From contig NZ_QRLV01000006.1 of the NCBI RefSeq assembly GCF_003472385.1, positions 62,001-126,000 on the forward strand: a stretch of DNA of 64,000 nucleotides, written 5' to 3'. This document shows positions 1 through 8,307 of the stretch, piece by piece; within the stretch, counting starts at the first letter, position 1, and each line of letters begins with the position of its first letter. Made by a program: the position numbers and the translations under genes. The stretch is from Sutterella sp. AM11-39. GTDB lineage: Bacteria > Pseudomonadota > Gammaproteobacteria > Burkholderiales > Burkholderiaceae_F. The notes beneath the pieces are model-generated. The model ran no database searches. It worked only from the letters and a program-made list of their open reading frames with translations, and was not told the DNA's origin.

Positions 1-856
1 TGGCGCTGTAGCCGAGGCCGTCACCGAAACCGGTACGGGATCCTTTGACGTACTGACCGAATGCCGTGACGCGTGCCACACCGAAGTCATAATGGCCGCC
101 AATGCTCAAAACGCGGCTATCGCCAACGTTCGGATTAGTATTTTCGTTGTCGCCGGGGGCGCCTACCTCACTCTTGTTGTAATGGCGGAACATCACGGAG
201 TCATAAACGGCTACAACACCCAGCGGACCATTGTTATAGGTCAAGCCTGCGGCAAAGTAACGGTTGCTGCCGCGTTCGTTGGCGCGGGAGTCATCGTCAT
301 CGCCTCCAACCGTGTCGTTGGCAAACGAATACTGCAGATAGCCGGTAAAGCCCGCAGCCGTCGGAGTCTGGTAGGTCACCATGTTGTCCAGGCGCATGCC
401 GTTGCCCTGGTAGTTGCCGATATTGAAGATGCCGTCCCAGCCGCCGGGCAGAACGTCGGCGTTGACGCCCCAGATATCCAGCGTACCGGCGCCGGAAATG
501 AGCGTACCGGCACGGCCGAAGCTCAACGTGCCATAGGGAGAATGGAACTTGAGCTGAGCTTCACGACCGAACATGCGGCCTCCCTGTCCCAACGCACCGC
601 TATCGGACGAAAAGCCGTTTTCCAGCACGAAGGACACAGAGTAGCCGTTGCCCAGGTCTTCGGTACCCTTAAAGCCGAAGCGGGAACCGGAGTTGTAGCC
701 GTTGATTTCTTCAAATCTGTTTTCGGTGGGTTCGTTAAGGGTATTGACGTGGGTGTAGCCCAAACCGGTGTCAACGATACCGTAGAGCGTGAAATCCATA
801 GCGCTTGCGGTAGCGGCCGTCATGGTGGCTGCAACAGCGATGGCGATCTTTTTCAT
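1..856 (-). CDS. General porin, Burkholderiales type (3' end outside window)
   Basis: Outer-membrane trimeric beta-barrel porin for passive uptake of small solutes. Reading back from ATG at 854-856, the protein opens MKKIAIAVAATMTAATASA, a signal peptide, followed by the family hallmarks DFTLYGIVDTGLGY, SGSRFGFKGTEDLGNGYSV and FGREAQL. The frame stays open to the window edge, giving 285 codons of an expected 360-400, so the C-terminal strands are missing. It is a paralogue of the complete porin at 40458-41633. It is transcribed away from the DUF134 gene. Family assignment is secure; the solute is unknown. Confidence 0.9.
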   Translation of the reverse strand, partial: MKKIAIAVAATMTAATASAMDFTLYGIVDTGLGYTHVNTLNEPTENRFEEINGYNSGSRFGFKGTEDLGNGYSVSFVLENGFSSDSGALGQGGRMFGREAQLKFHSPYGTLSFGRAGTLISGAGTLDIWGVNADVLPGGWDGIFNIGNYQGNGMRLDNMVTYQTPTAAGFTGYLQYSFANDTVGGDDDDSRANERGSNRYFAAGLTYNNGPLGVVAVYDSVMFRHYNKSEVGAPGDNENTNPNVGDSRVLSIGGHYDFGVARVTAFGQYVKGSRTGFGDGLGYSA

Positions 857-1068
857 TGTCAGAGTCTCCCGTGGAGATGTGTTTTTATTAGAGGGGATTG
901 GTTTCTGCCAAGGGCAGTGCGCCTGATCTTATCGGTTGAAATTTGACCGAGGCAAGCACTGTCAAGGCCTATTTCATGCCGATTTGACAAGTGTTGTAGA
1001 GAGCCTACAAAACTAAGCACTTTCTCCCAGCGCAATTTTGTTGCGGTGCGCTGAAGGTGAAGAGCCGG

Positions 1069-1105
1069 AAAAAACCTTCTGCTCAAGCCTGCATCGAGCA
1101 GAAGG
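1069..1105 (-). terminator. Rho-independent terminator of the DUF134/NifX gene
   Basis: Perfect 10-bp stem (CCTTCTGCTC at 1075-1084 pairing with GAGCAGAAGG at 1096-1105). On the minus strand it is followed by six T at 1074-1069. It lies 43 bp past the stop of the 1148-2089 gene. Confidence 0.8.
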
Positions 1106-1147
1106 TCTAAGGAAGATCGAGAGACCTGAAATGGTCAGAGGAAGCGA

Positions 1148-2089
1148 TCAGTGTTTTCCGCAGCCGCAGTGACCGTGACCATGACCATGCCCGTGGCATC
1201 CGCAACGGCCTTCTCCGTGGCAGTCGCATTCTTCTTTGCCGCATTCGCAGTGACCGCCGCAGCTGCATTCGCCCTCTTGTTTGTGACCGTGACAGCCGCA
1301 GCCCTCTTCTGCATGGCCGTGGTGTCCGTGGCAGCCGCATCCACCCTCTTCGTGGCCATGACCATGGCAGTGATGGTGGCCGCGGCCGGCTGTGGCGGCT
1401 TCAACGTTGTTTTCAAGTGTGCCGGCGATGAGCGAGGCGACGGCAGCATCACAGTCGCCTTCGTTGCCGGCATAAAGCCGGATGTTGGCCTGTGCCAGCG
1501 ACTGCACGGCGCCCGGTCCGAGGCCGCCGCAGATCACGCAGTCGACGGCGTTCTTTACGAGAAGGTTCACCACGGCGGCGTGACCGTGGCCGCCTGCGGC
1601 AATCGTTTCGGTCGAAATGACGGCTCCGTCTTGCACAACATAGATCTTGAAGTTGGGCGCCATGCCGAAGTGCTGGAAGATGACGTCGTTTTTGACGGGC
1701 ATCGCGATTTTCATATGTGAGACTCCTTGATTTTCCTGTGCGGCGGCTCGGGCGACGGTATTGCGCCGGCAACGGCCGGGACACGCGCAGCAGCTTGATT
1801 CCTGACAAATCCGATAGTTGCCGCCTTCGATCACAAGCGGCTTGCCGTTGACGATGGCGTCGGCAATCTTGAAGCGTGCCTTTTCGTAGATTTCGGTCGC
1901 TGTCGTGCGGGAGATCTGCATCTGCTGCGCGCACTGATCGTGGGTGCGCTTTTCTAGGTCAACGATTCGAATCGCTTCGTACTCTTCAACGAGCAGAACG
2001 ACAGGTTCAGTCCCCTCTGTCCCCTGCGGGGCAAAGAGACGCACGAGCGGTTCACAGCAAACGCGACGACAACGACTGGGTCTGGGCAT
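1148..2089 (-). CDS. DUF134 HTH protein fused to NifX/NifB-type metallocluster domain with His/Cys-rich tail
   Basis: The 313-residue protein has three parts. Residues 1-105 match DUF134 (helix-turn-helix, with a Cys cluster CQESSCCACPGRC near 95-107). Residues 126-225 match the dinitrogenase iron-molybdenum cofactor family (MKIAMPVKNDVIFQHFGMAP, VICGGLGPGA). Residues from about 237 form a tail holding about 20 His and 15 Cys in HGHGH and CGCHGH units. No nif gene is near, so a metal- or cluster-responsive regulator or storage role is more likely than nitrogen fixation. An internal ATG at 1714 (Met126) has a strong AAGGAG at 1728-1723, eight bases upstream, so a separate NifX-like product could be translated from the same message. 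A palindrome sits 22 bp before the start. Domains are clear; function is inferred. Confidence 0.85.
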   Translation of the reverse strand: MPRPSRCRRVCCEPLVRLFAPQGTEGTEPVVLLVEEYEAIRIVDLEKRTHDQCAQQMQISRTTATEIYEKARFKIADAIVNGKPLVIEGGNYRICQESSCCACPGRCRRNTVARAAAQENQGVSHMKIAMPVKNDVIFQHFGMAPNFKIYVVQDGAVISTETIAAGGHGHAAVVNLLVKNAVDCVICGGLGPGAVQSLAQANIRLYAGNEGDCDAAVASLIAGTLENNVEAATAGRGHHHCHGHGHEEGGCGCHGHHGHAEEGCGCHGHKQEGECSCGGHCECGKEECDCHGEGRCGCHGHGHGHGHCGCGKH

Positions 2090-2110
2090 ACTTCAACATT
2101 GAAACATCGT

Positions 2111-2128
2111 TTCCGACAAATGTCGGAA
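2111..2128 (-). promoter_or_regulatory. Palindromic operator and -10 box of the DUF134/NifX gene
   Basis: TTCCGACAAATGTCGGAA is a perfect 8-2-8 palindrome. On the minus strand a TATACT -10 hexamer lies at 2137-2132, so transcription would begin at or inside the palindrome. The position suits a repressor site, possibly autoregulation by the DUF134 HTH; this is inference. Confidence 0.55.
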
Positions 2129-2169
2129 TCAAGTATAGCGCGAATTTTTGAGAAGTCTCTCCTCTTCTC

Positions 2170-3822
2170 CTATTTTGCGGCGAAGCCCTTCGAGCGCAGA
2201 AACTCCAAAATGAACGGACGGCGTTCGCGCTCGAGTACGCCGCCGATGCCCTTGGTCCAGGAATCCTTGCGCGGAGAACGGCTTCGTGTAGCGAAATAGT
2301 TTTCCGTCACGGCATCGTATGCCTTGAGCTCTTGTACGTTCGGCTCAACGTAGCGGTTTTCCATCACGGTGATTGTTTGAGGCAGACGCGGCTTGACTTC
2401 GTTTTTGAAGGCTGGGTGGCCGAAGGCAAGACCTAGCACCGGGTAGACGTTTTGAGGCAACCCCAAAGCTTGATCAGCCTTGGAGATGTCGTTACGTAAT
2501 CCCCCGATGAAGCATCCTCCCAATCCCAGGGATTCGAGCGCTACCATGGCGTTTTGCACGCAGATGCCAACGTCAAGCGTTGATGTGAGGAACTGCTCGG
2601 TCCAGCCGAGATCTGCGTTGGGGCAAAGCCCGGCGTCACGATGATAGTCGGCGCAGAAGACCCAGAATTCCGGTGCGGAAAGAACCTGCGGCTGATTGCC
2701 GCTTGCTTCATACATCACGCGGCGCAGTTCGGGGTCGGTGACGCGAATGACGGTGACAAGCTGCAGGAAGCACGAGCTTGACGCGGCAAAGACGGCATCA
2801 AGAATCTTCTGACGCATGGCCTCCGACACCGGCTCGTCCGTGTAGTCGCGCACGGAGGTATGTGCGCAGAGCATGTCAACAACGGGAGCATCGACGTTTT
2901 TCCAGCTTGCTTCAATGGCTTTGATTTCTCGGTTAAGCGCTTCGTTGACGGGCACCGGAACGCCGACCGCCCTCGCCTTTTCAATCAAGGCGCCCGAGAA
3001 GAAATCGACTTCGGTCGGACGGTGAGCCTTTGTGTCCTGACGAAGGCTCGGCATGCCTTCCGGGTCGAGTCCGTCGCCGATGCGGATGTATTCCTCAAGG
3101 TCGCGCTCGGTGACGTCCACGCCGACTTTTTCGGCTACAGCGACAACCTCACGCATCGCGGCAATGTAGCGATCGCGCACGGGGCCGGGCTTTTGGATGT
3201 CGGCAAAGGTGCCCTTGGCAACGGCAATTGTTTGGTTGACGCCGATGTTGAACATCCACTTGCACCAGATGCGGCGCTCAATGTCTTCCTCGTGGCGATA
3301 GACGACGCCCGTGGAGTCAAAGAAAGCCTCGACGGTTTTAAGGGCAGGCAGCCGATCGGCGTGGCGTGCGGGCACCCCGATGAAGAGAAAACCGGGATTC
3401 TTGCAGGTGACGTGCGTGCCCACGCGCGTTGCGGCCATGCCCTGTGCGACGCTGTAAAGGACGGTGGCCTGCGGGAAGGCTTCCTCAAGAATGGTTTCGC
3501 TGGTGATGCCGTTTAAAAGCGACACGATGATTGTTTCAGGGCCCACGACGGGACGCACGGATTCGATCGCTTCTTTCAATTGCGTGCCCTTAACTCCGAA
3601 GATCAAAAGCTCGGCTTTGCCCGGGTAGTCCTTGGGCGCGCAAAAGGCAAATCGGCAAGGTTCTCCGTTAAAGGTCGGGGGATCGGCGCGATAGCGCTGC
3701 TTGCGCTTCTCATCAACCAAAAACGTTACGGCCCCCTCTTTCATCTTCCGGGCCATGGTGTGGCCGTAGAGAATGCCCAAAGCGCCCATGCCGATGAGGG
3801 CGACGGATTGAATTGTCTGCAT
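2170..3822 (-). CDS. Fusion: ketopantoate reductase-like (PanE/ApbA) domain + NfsA-type nitroreductase
   Basis: 550 residues, two whole enzymes in one frame. Residues 1-308 are a PanE/ApbA-family NADPH reductase: Rossmann motif GMGALG (11-16), Lys in GVKGTQ (78), Asn in LLNGI (104), and the helical C-domain with TEVDFFSG (Glu271). Residues 312-550 follow E. coli NfsA over its full length: SVRDYTDEPVSEA, ASSSCFLQ, APEFWVFCADY, ESLGLGGCFIGGLRNDI, KPRLP and the end RRPFILEFLRSKGF. Met317 could start a free NfsA but has no Shine-Dalgarno sequence. Both halves keep their cofactor motifs, so a bifunctional NADPH/FMN enzyme is expected. Whether the first half acts on ketopantoate or another 2-oxo acid is unknown. 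Confidence 0.88.
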   Translation of the reverse strand: MQTIQSVALIGMGALGILYGHTMARKMKEGAVTFLVDEKRKQRYRADPPTFNGEPCRFAFCAPKDYPGKAELLIFGVKGTQLKEAIESVRPVVGPETIIVSLLNGITSETILEEAFPQATVLYSVAQGMAATRVGTHVTCKNPGFLFIGVPARHADRLPALKTVEAFFDSTGVVYRHEEDIERRIWCKWMFNIGVNQTIAVAKGTFADIQKPGPVRDRYIAAMREVVAVAEKVGVDVTERDLEEYIRIGDGLDPEGMPSLRQDTKAHRPTEVDFFSGALIEKARAVGVPVPVNEALNREIKAIEASWKNVDAPVVDMLCAHTSVRDYTDEPVSEAMRQKILDAVFAASSSCFLQLVTVIRVTDPELRRVMYEASGNQPQVLSAPEFWVFCADYHRDAGLCPNADLGWTEQFLTSTLDVGICVQNAMVALESLGLGGCFIGGLRNDISKADQALGLPQNVYPVLGLAFGHPAFKNEVKPRLPQTITVMENRYVEPNVQELKAYDAVTENYFATRSRSPRKDSWTKGIGGVLERERRPFILEFLRSKGFAAK

Positions 3823-3851
3823 CTGAATTTTCCTTTTCGCTCGAAAAGCCT

Positions 3852-3897
3852 CTCTTATTTAAGTAAGAGGCCGGCTCGTTTCTTGTCTTTCGGACAA
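3852..3897 (-). promoter_or_regulatory. Two dyads upstream of the PanE-NfsA fusion
   Basis: CTCTTA-TTTAAG-TAAGAG at 3852-3869 and TTGTC-TTTCG-GACAA at 3883-3897 are both exact inverted repeats, 30-75 bp upstream of the start at 3822. They are plausible operator sites for a redox or drug regulator. No regulator gene is adjacent. Confidence 0.35.
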
Positions 3898-3958
3898 TAG
3901 CGCAATTTGGGCCGGAGGGTCATGGCAACGGCTTTTTCATAAGCGACCTTGCGCGGTA

Positions 3959-3976
3959 TTGAACCAAGGTACAAGG
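3959..3976 (+). promoter_or_regulatory. 18-bp motif upstream of dcuC, copy 1
   Basis: TTGAACCAAGGTACAAGG occurs here, 180 bp before the dcuC start, and identically at 8210-8227 upstream of the M20 peptidase gene. It contains a direct repeat CAAGG-TA-CAAGG. Both copies are followed 21 bp later by AGAATT. The candidate binder is the response regulator encoded between the two sites. Confidence 0.5.
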
Positions 3977-4156
3977 AGAAATTTGACGCCGATCTTCAGA
4001 ATTTCACTCGAAAACCGGCGGCAATGTATCCACAGATCTGACACGTCGACGAAAAGAAGCACTTCTTCCCGCACTTTTCGCTTGCTGCAACATCGATGCG
4101 TTGTCTGCCACATAACAAACACGTGTGCAAATTCAACCGAAAAGAACTCCGAAAAA

Positions 4157-5548
4157 ATGATCGGCGTCTTAATTTCACTTGCAGTCACCGTCCTGGTGGT
4201 CTGGATTCTGCTCAAGAAGATGAAAGCCCAGTTCGTGCTCTTCTTCGGCGGCTTGGTTTTGTTGGTCAGTGCCCTGGCCATGGATGCGCTTGGGCTTCTC
4301 CCCAACGGTGCTCAGATTCTTCCCAAGGGTGTTTCTAGCACGGGCTTCGTGGGCTTTGACCTCTTCAAATGCATCACCTCCCTGATGAGCTCCCGCGTGG
4401 CCGGCATCGGTCTGCTGATCATGGCCGCCTCGGGCTATTCCACCTACATGGCCAAGATCGGCGCAAGCGCTCTGATGGCCGATTACATCTCCCGTCCGCT
4501 GCGCGTCTTCAAGTCCCCCTATCTCGTGCTCGCTCTGAGTTACGTCGTAGGTGCCGTGGCTGACTTGTTCATTCCGAGCGCTTCGGGTCTGTCCATGCTC
4601 TTGATGGTGACGATGTATCCGGTGCTCGTGCGCCTCGGTGTCTCCCGACTTTCCGCCGCCGCCCTGATCATCACGGTGTCCTGCCTTGACATGGGTCCGA
4701 CATCGGGCGCTGCCAACTACGCCGCTCAGGTGGCCGGCATGGATACGATGACCTACTTCATCGAATACCAGCTTCCGGTCGGTCTCGTGACCACGATTGC
4801 CGTGGCCGTGCTGCATTACTTCTCCCAGAAGTACTTTGACGCCAAGGACGGTGAAAAGGCCAACGAAATCGATGAAACCGTCGCCAAGCAAAACGACCTC
4901 GACAGCAAGGGCGCGCCGGCCTGGTATGGTTTCCTGCCGATGCTGCCGCTCATCATGCTCTTCGTGTTCAACCGCTTCGTGATCTCGAGCATCAAGCTTG
5001 ATGTTCCGACGGCAATGTTCATCTCCTTTACGGTGGCTCTGATTTGCGAACTCATCCGCAAGCCCGCCAAGGAAGTGCTCACGACCGCCATGGACTTCTT
5101 CAACACGATGGGCCGTCAGTTCGCGACCGTGATCACCCTGATCGTTGCCGGCGAACTCTTTGCCAAGGGCCTGATCGCCACGGGTACCATCGATTATCTG
5201 ATTGACGTCACCAAGAACATGGGCCTGCCCGCTTATGCCATCATGATCGTCGTCGTGACCTTCATTTCGATTGCTTCCGTCGTGATGGGTTCGGGCAATG
5301 CTCCGTTCTACGCCTTCTCGCCGCTGATGCCTGACTTTGCTCAGCAGTTCGGCGTCTCGACCATCCTGCTTCTCATGCCGATGCAGCTCTCGACCGGCAT
5401 GGCCCGCAACATGTCCCCGATTACCGCCGTGGTGGTCGCTGTGGCGGGTTGCTCGGGCATCAGTCCGTTCGCGCTCATTCGCCGTACGGCAATTCCGATG
5501 ATCGGCGGCTTGATCGTGATGGTGGTGACCACGATCCTGCTCAATTAA
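4157..5548 (+). CDS. dcuC: DcuC-family C4-dicarboxylate transporter
   Basis: 463-residue inner-membrane carrier of the DcuC/YfcC-like family, expected to export succinate in exchange for fumarate, malate or related acids during anaerobic growth. It has about twelve hydrophobic segments, the motif CLDMGPTSGAANYAAQVAGM and a conserved end with MGSGNAPFYAFSPLMP and NMSPITAVVVAVAG. The ATG at 4157 starts the first membrane helix (MIGVLISLAVTVLVVWIL); the frame is open further upstream but that stretch is not family-like. The leader holds the 18-bp motif shared with the M20 gene. Next genes: a histidine kinase and a response regulator. The exact substrate is unknown. Confidence 0.85.
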   Translation: MIGVLISLAVTVLVVWILLKKMKAQFVLFFGGLVLLVSALAMDALGLLPNGAQILPKGVSSTGFVGFDLFKCITSLMSSRVAGIGLLIMAASGYSTYMAKIGASALMADYISRPLRVFKSPYLVLALSYVVGAVADLFIPSASGLSMLLMVTMYPVLVRLGVSRLSAAALIITVSCLDMGPTSGAANYAAQVAGMDTMTYFIEYQLPVGLVTTIAVAVLHYFSQKYFDAKDGEKANEIDETVAKQNDLDSKGAPAWYGFLPMLPLIMLFVFNRFVISSIKLDVPTAMFISFTVALICELIRKPAKEVLTTAMDFFNTMGRQFATVITLIVAGELFAKGLIATGTIDYLIDVTKNMGLPAYAIMIVVVTFISIASVVMGSGNAPFYAFSPLMPDFAQQFGVSTILLLMPMQLSTGMARNMSPITAVVVAVAGCSGISPFALIRRTAIPMIGGLIVMVVTTILLN

Positions 5549-5664
5549 TTTCCAATCATTCTCCTCCTGTTGGGCAGGCTGAGCGTTCCTTCTTCGAGCG
5601 CACAGCCTGTCTTTTTCGTATTGGTACAATCGAAGTTTGTCGATCTCTCGGAAAAAAGGTACCG

Positions 5665-7575
5665 ATGGCCCATACACAACACGGCTTGCTTCTGAGAAAC
5701 CGCCTGCGCAAGGTCTTGCCCGGGGCTTCGGCCTTGGTCTGCGCTCTTATCATGGGCTTCGTTTCTCCGTCGTTTGCTCAAACCGCAGAAGACGTGGAGG
5801 ATGCTGCCGACTATCTGGAAGCTTCGTCCGAAGCGCGCAAGCCTGCCCGGCAGCCTGCGACGCTTCGCGTGGGCGTGTACTATTCGCCGCTGTTCACATT
5901 CCGCACCGACTTGATGGACGTCACGATCGAGCGCCTCAAAAACGCGATGCCCGAGTACGCGTTTCAAGTCGTGCCTTTGTCCGAATTCGATCTGACCGTT
6001 GCCGCAGTTAAGCACGAGGTTGACCTCTTTGTGGTCACAAGCGGCCTATACACCTACCTTGAAACCTCCGGCGCCACGGCTTTGGCCGTGCGCAAGTCTC
6101 CTCAGTCGCAAGATCCGGGCAAGGCCATGGGCGCGGTTTTCATTGCGCGTGCCGACGACGCGGGAATCACGAGTACGTCTGATCTGCGCTCCAAACGTGT
6201 TGCTGCCTTAAGTCCCCAGTCCTTTGCGGGCTGGATCGTTGCTCTGGGGGAAATCTCCAACATCACGCAGTATCCGAAAAACTACTTCGGCAAGGCCTAC
6301 TTCAAGGACAAGTCCGGCATGCCCATCGTCGAGGCCGTGCTCAATAAGGAAGTCGACTTCGGTATTCTGCGCACCTGCGAATTCGAAAGCCTGGTGGCCC
6401 GAGGGCTGGTGGCGCCCAATACGATCAAGGTGGTGGGCAAGAAATCCGAAGACACCTTTGCCTGTCTGCGTTCGACTGATCTCTATCCCGATCTCATCTT
6501 TGCGGCTCGGGCCTCCTTGTCACCCGACATCAAGCGCAGACTTTCCGCGGCGCTCCTTTCCATGCCGATGAGCGAGTCGGGATACGGGTGGACCGTCGGT
6601 GCCAATTTGAGCGAAACTCGCCATCTGGTCGAGCGCCTGGGCTATAGTCCGACCGTGCGAATGACCGGCTCGAGCGTGATGATCGATCGCTACAAGTATG
6701 CGCTTTTGATCGGCGTGCTTCTTCTGGCTGCCGCCGTGCTCTACAGCTTTGCCGTGAGCCGCACCGTGGCGCGCCGCACCAAAAAGCTCGTGGAAGTGAT
6801 CGATGAGAAGTCGGAACTTGAAAAGACTGCCCGCATTGACCGCGAAAGACTCTCGCAATTGGAGCGTGCGGGTTTTGTCTCGGAAATTTCGAGCATGATC
6901 GCTCACGAATTGCGCCAACCGGTGGCAAGCCTAATCAATTACGCCGACGGCTTGTCTCTTTACTTGGGCGGCCGCGGCAAGGATCCGGTGATTGACGAGG
7001 CTACCCGTGAAATCACCAAGCAGGCCGAGCGCGTGGCAAGCATCGTCGATCGCGTGCGGGCCTATGCGAAGAACCGTGAGAAGGCACATCAATCGGTGGA
7101 TCTGTGCGACATCGTCAAGCATGCCTTCGGTTCCTTCCGATCAGGGAGCGACCTCACCGGTGTTCGCATCCTCTCTTCGCTTCCGCCCGAAGCGTTTGTT
7201 TCGGGCGACGCCCTGGAGCTTGAGCTCCTTGTGGTCAATTGCCTCAAAAACGCCCTTTCGGCGATTCGGAAGAACCCCGACGGCAAGGGAGAGATTCATA
7301 TTTCGCTGACCTCCGAATCGAGCACAACGACAGCTTTCTGGAGACTCAAGGTCCAAGACAACGGACCGGCCGTTTCCGACGAGCAGTTCCGTACGCTTGC
7401 GCGTCCCGTGGCGAGTGAAAAAATCGAAGGGCTCGGCCTGGGCCTGTCGATCAGCCGTACCATTGCCGAGCGTCACGCGGCCCGACTGGAATTCACCCGC
7501 AATCAGCCGGGCGGCTTGTCCGTCTCGCTTTGCATTCCGGCCGCCGATCAACCTCATGAGGAGCAAACCGCATGA
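5665..7575 (+). CDS. TtrS-like sensor histidine kinase with periplasmic PhnD-type binding domain
   Basis: 636 residues. An N-terminal export segment (about 10-35) is followed by a periplasmic PhnD/TtrS-like binding domain (TLRVGVYYSPLFTFRTDLMD onward). Then come a membrane helix near 340-360 (ALLIGVLLLAAAVLYSF), a coiled-coil linker, a HisKA box EISSMIAHELRQPVASL and a HATPase with NCLKNALSAIRKN, DNGPAVS and GLGLGLSI. The architecture matches TtrS, the tetrathionate sensor, but no tetrathionate reductase genes are present, so the ligand is more likely an organic acid or peptide. ATG at 5665 precedes the signal segment. The stop overlaps the response regulator start (ATGA), showing translational coupling. 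Confidence 0.88.
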   Translation: MAHTQHGLLLRNRLRKVLPGASALVCALIMGFVSPSFAQTAEDVEDAADYLEASSEARKPARQPATLRVGVYYSPLFTFRTDLMDVTIERLKNAMPEYAFQVVPLSEFDLTVAAVKHEVDLFVVTSGLYTYLETSGATALAVRKSPQSQDPGKAMGAVFIARADDAGITSTSDLRSKRVAALSPQSFAGWIVALGEISNITQYPKNYFGKAYFKDKSGMPIVEAVLNKEVDFGILRTCEFESLVARGLVAPNTIKVVGKKSEDTFACLRSTDLYPDLIFAARASLSPDIKRRLSAALLSMPMSESGYGWTVGANLSETRHLVERLGYSPTVRMTGSSVMIDRYKYALLIGVLLLAAAVLYSFAVSRTVARRTKKLVEVIDEKSELEKTARIDRERLSQLERAGFVSEISSMIAHELRQPVASLINYADGLSLYLGGRGKDPVIDEATREITKQAERVASIVDRVRAYAKNREKAHQSVDLCDIVKHAFGSFRSGSDLTGVRILSSLPPEAFVSGDALELELLVVNCLKNALSAIRKNPDGKGEIHISLTSESSTTTAFWRLKVQDNGPAVSDEQFRTLARPVASEKIEGLGLGLSISRTIAERHAARLEFTRNQPGGLSVSLCIPAADQPHEEQTA

Positions 7576-8213
7576 CCGAAGAACTGAGCAGCCGAGCTCT
7601 GCGGCCTCTGGCTCGCGTCATTGACGACGAAGAAACGGTGCGCAATTCCACCGTCTTTACGCTTCGCGTGGCAGGAATCGAAGCCGTGGCTTACGAGAGC
7701 GCCGCTGCCTTTCTGGAAAATGACGATATTCGTACCCCCGGCTGCGTGATTCTCGACGTGCGTATGCCCGATATGAACGGACTGGAACTTCAGGACGAAA
7801 TGTTGCGCCGCGGCATTGATCTGCCGATCGTGTTTCTCACCGGTCACGGCGACATTTCCATGGCGGTGATGGCACTGCAAAAAGGTGCGGGCGACTTTTG
7901 CGAGAAACCCGTCGAACCCGAGCGTTTGCGTCAGACCGTGCGTCGGTTGTCGGATCAAAACATAGAAGCGAGAAAAGAAAAATTCCGTATCGACATGATG
8001 CGCAGCGCCTTTGAGACGCTCACGCAGCGTGAAAAGGAAATTATCCGTTTGGTTGCCGACGACAAACTCAATAAGGTGATCGCGATCGACCTGGGCATCC
8101 AGGAACACACGGTCAAGATCCATCGAGCCAACGCCTGCAAGAAACTTGGCGTGCGCTCGGCTCTGGAAGCGCATAAATATTTGGCTGCCATCGGAGAAAT
8201 CGCATCGTCTTGA
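7572..8213 (+). CDS. FixJ/TtrR-family response regulator
   Basis: 213 residues. Receiver domain with the acidic pair in RVIDDEE, phospho-acceptor Asp in VILDVRMPDMNG, Thr in FLTGHGD and Lys in CEKPVEP. Residues 145-205 form a LuxR/FixJ HTH (TLTQREKEIIRLV, KVIAIDLGIQEHTVKIHRANACKKLGV, split here by the usual turn). Its ATG overlaps the kinase stop by four bases, so the two are partners. The 18-bp motif found upstream of both flanking genes is its likely target. This is inferred from position. Confidence 0.9.
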   Translation: MTEELSSRALRPLARVIDDEETVRNSTVFTLRVAGIEAVAYESAAAFLENDDIRTPGCVILDVRMPDMNGLELQDEMLRRGIDLPIVFLTGHGDISMAVMALQKGAGDFCEKPVEPERLRQTVRRLSDQNIEARKEKFRIDMMRSAFETLTQREKEIIRLVADDKLNKVIAIDLGIQEHTVKIHRANACKKLGVRSALEAHKYLAAIGEIASS

Positions 8214-8227
8214 ACCAAGGTACAAGG
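8210..8227 (+). promoter_or_regulatory. 18-bp motif upstream of the M20 peptidase gene, copy 2
   Basis: Identical to 3959-3976 (TTGAACCAAGGTACAAGG), with AGAATT again 21 bp later at 8249-8254. It overlaps the stop codon of the response regulator and lies about 80 bp before the M20 start. Confidence 0.5.
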
Positions 8228-8307
8228 CGAGTTCGAGCTCAATCCTGAAGAATTGTCCCTATCCGATACACCTCCCGGGAAAGGGACATTTTTTAAGGAC
8301 AAACCAA

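Noticed and set aside
1148..2089. Nitrogen fixation locus
   Set aside because: The NifX-type domain is found widely in non-diazotrophs and no other nif gene is present.
5449..5664. Upstream extension of the histidine kinase frame into dcuC
   Set aside because: It overlaps dcuC by 100 bp; ATG at 5665 begins the export segment and gives family-like length.
4175..5677. 500-codon open frame on the minus strand opposite dcuC
   Set aside because: It is a mirror of dcuC codon bias (rich in His, Gln, Arg and Asp), has no domain and no start signal.
5665..8213. Tetrathionate respiration operon (ttr)
   Set aside because: The sensor and regulator resemble TtrS and TtrR but ttrA, ttrB and ttrC are absent.
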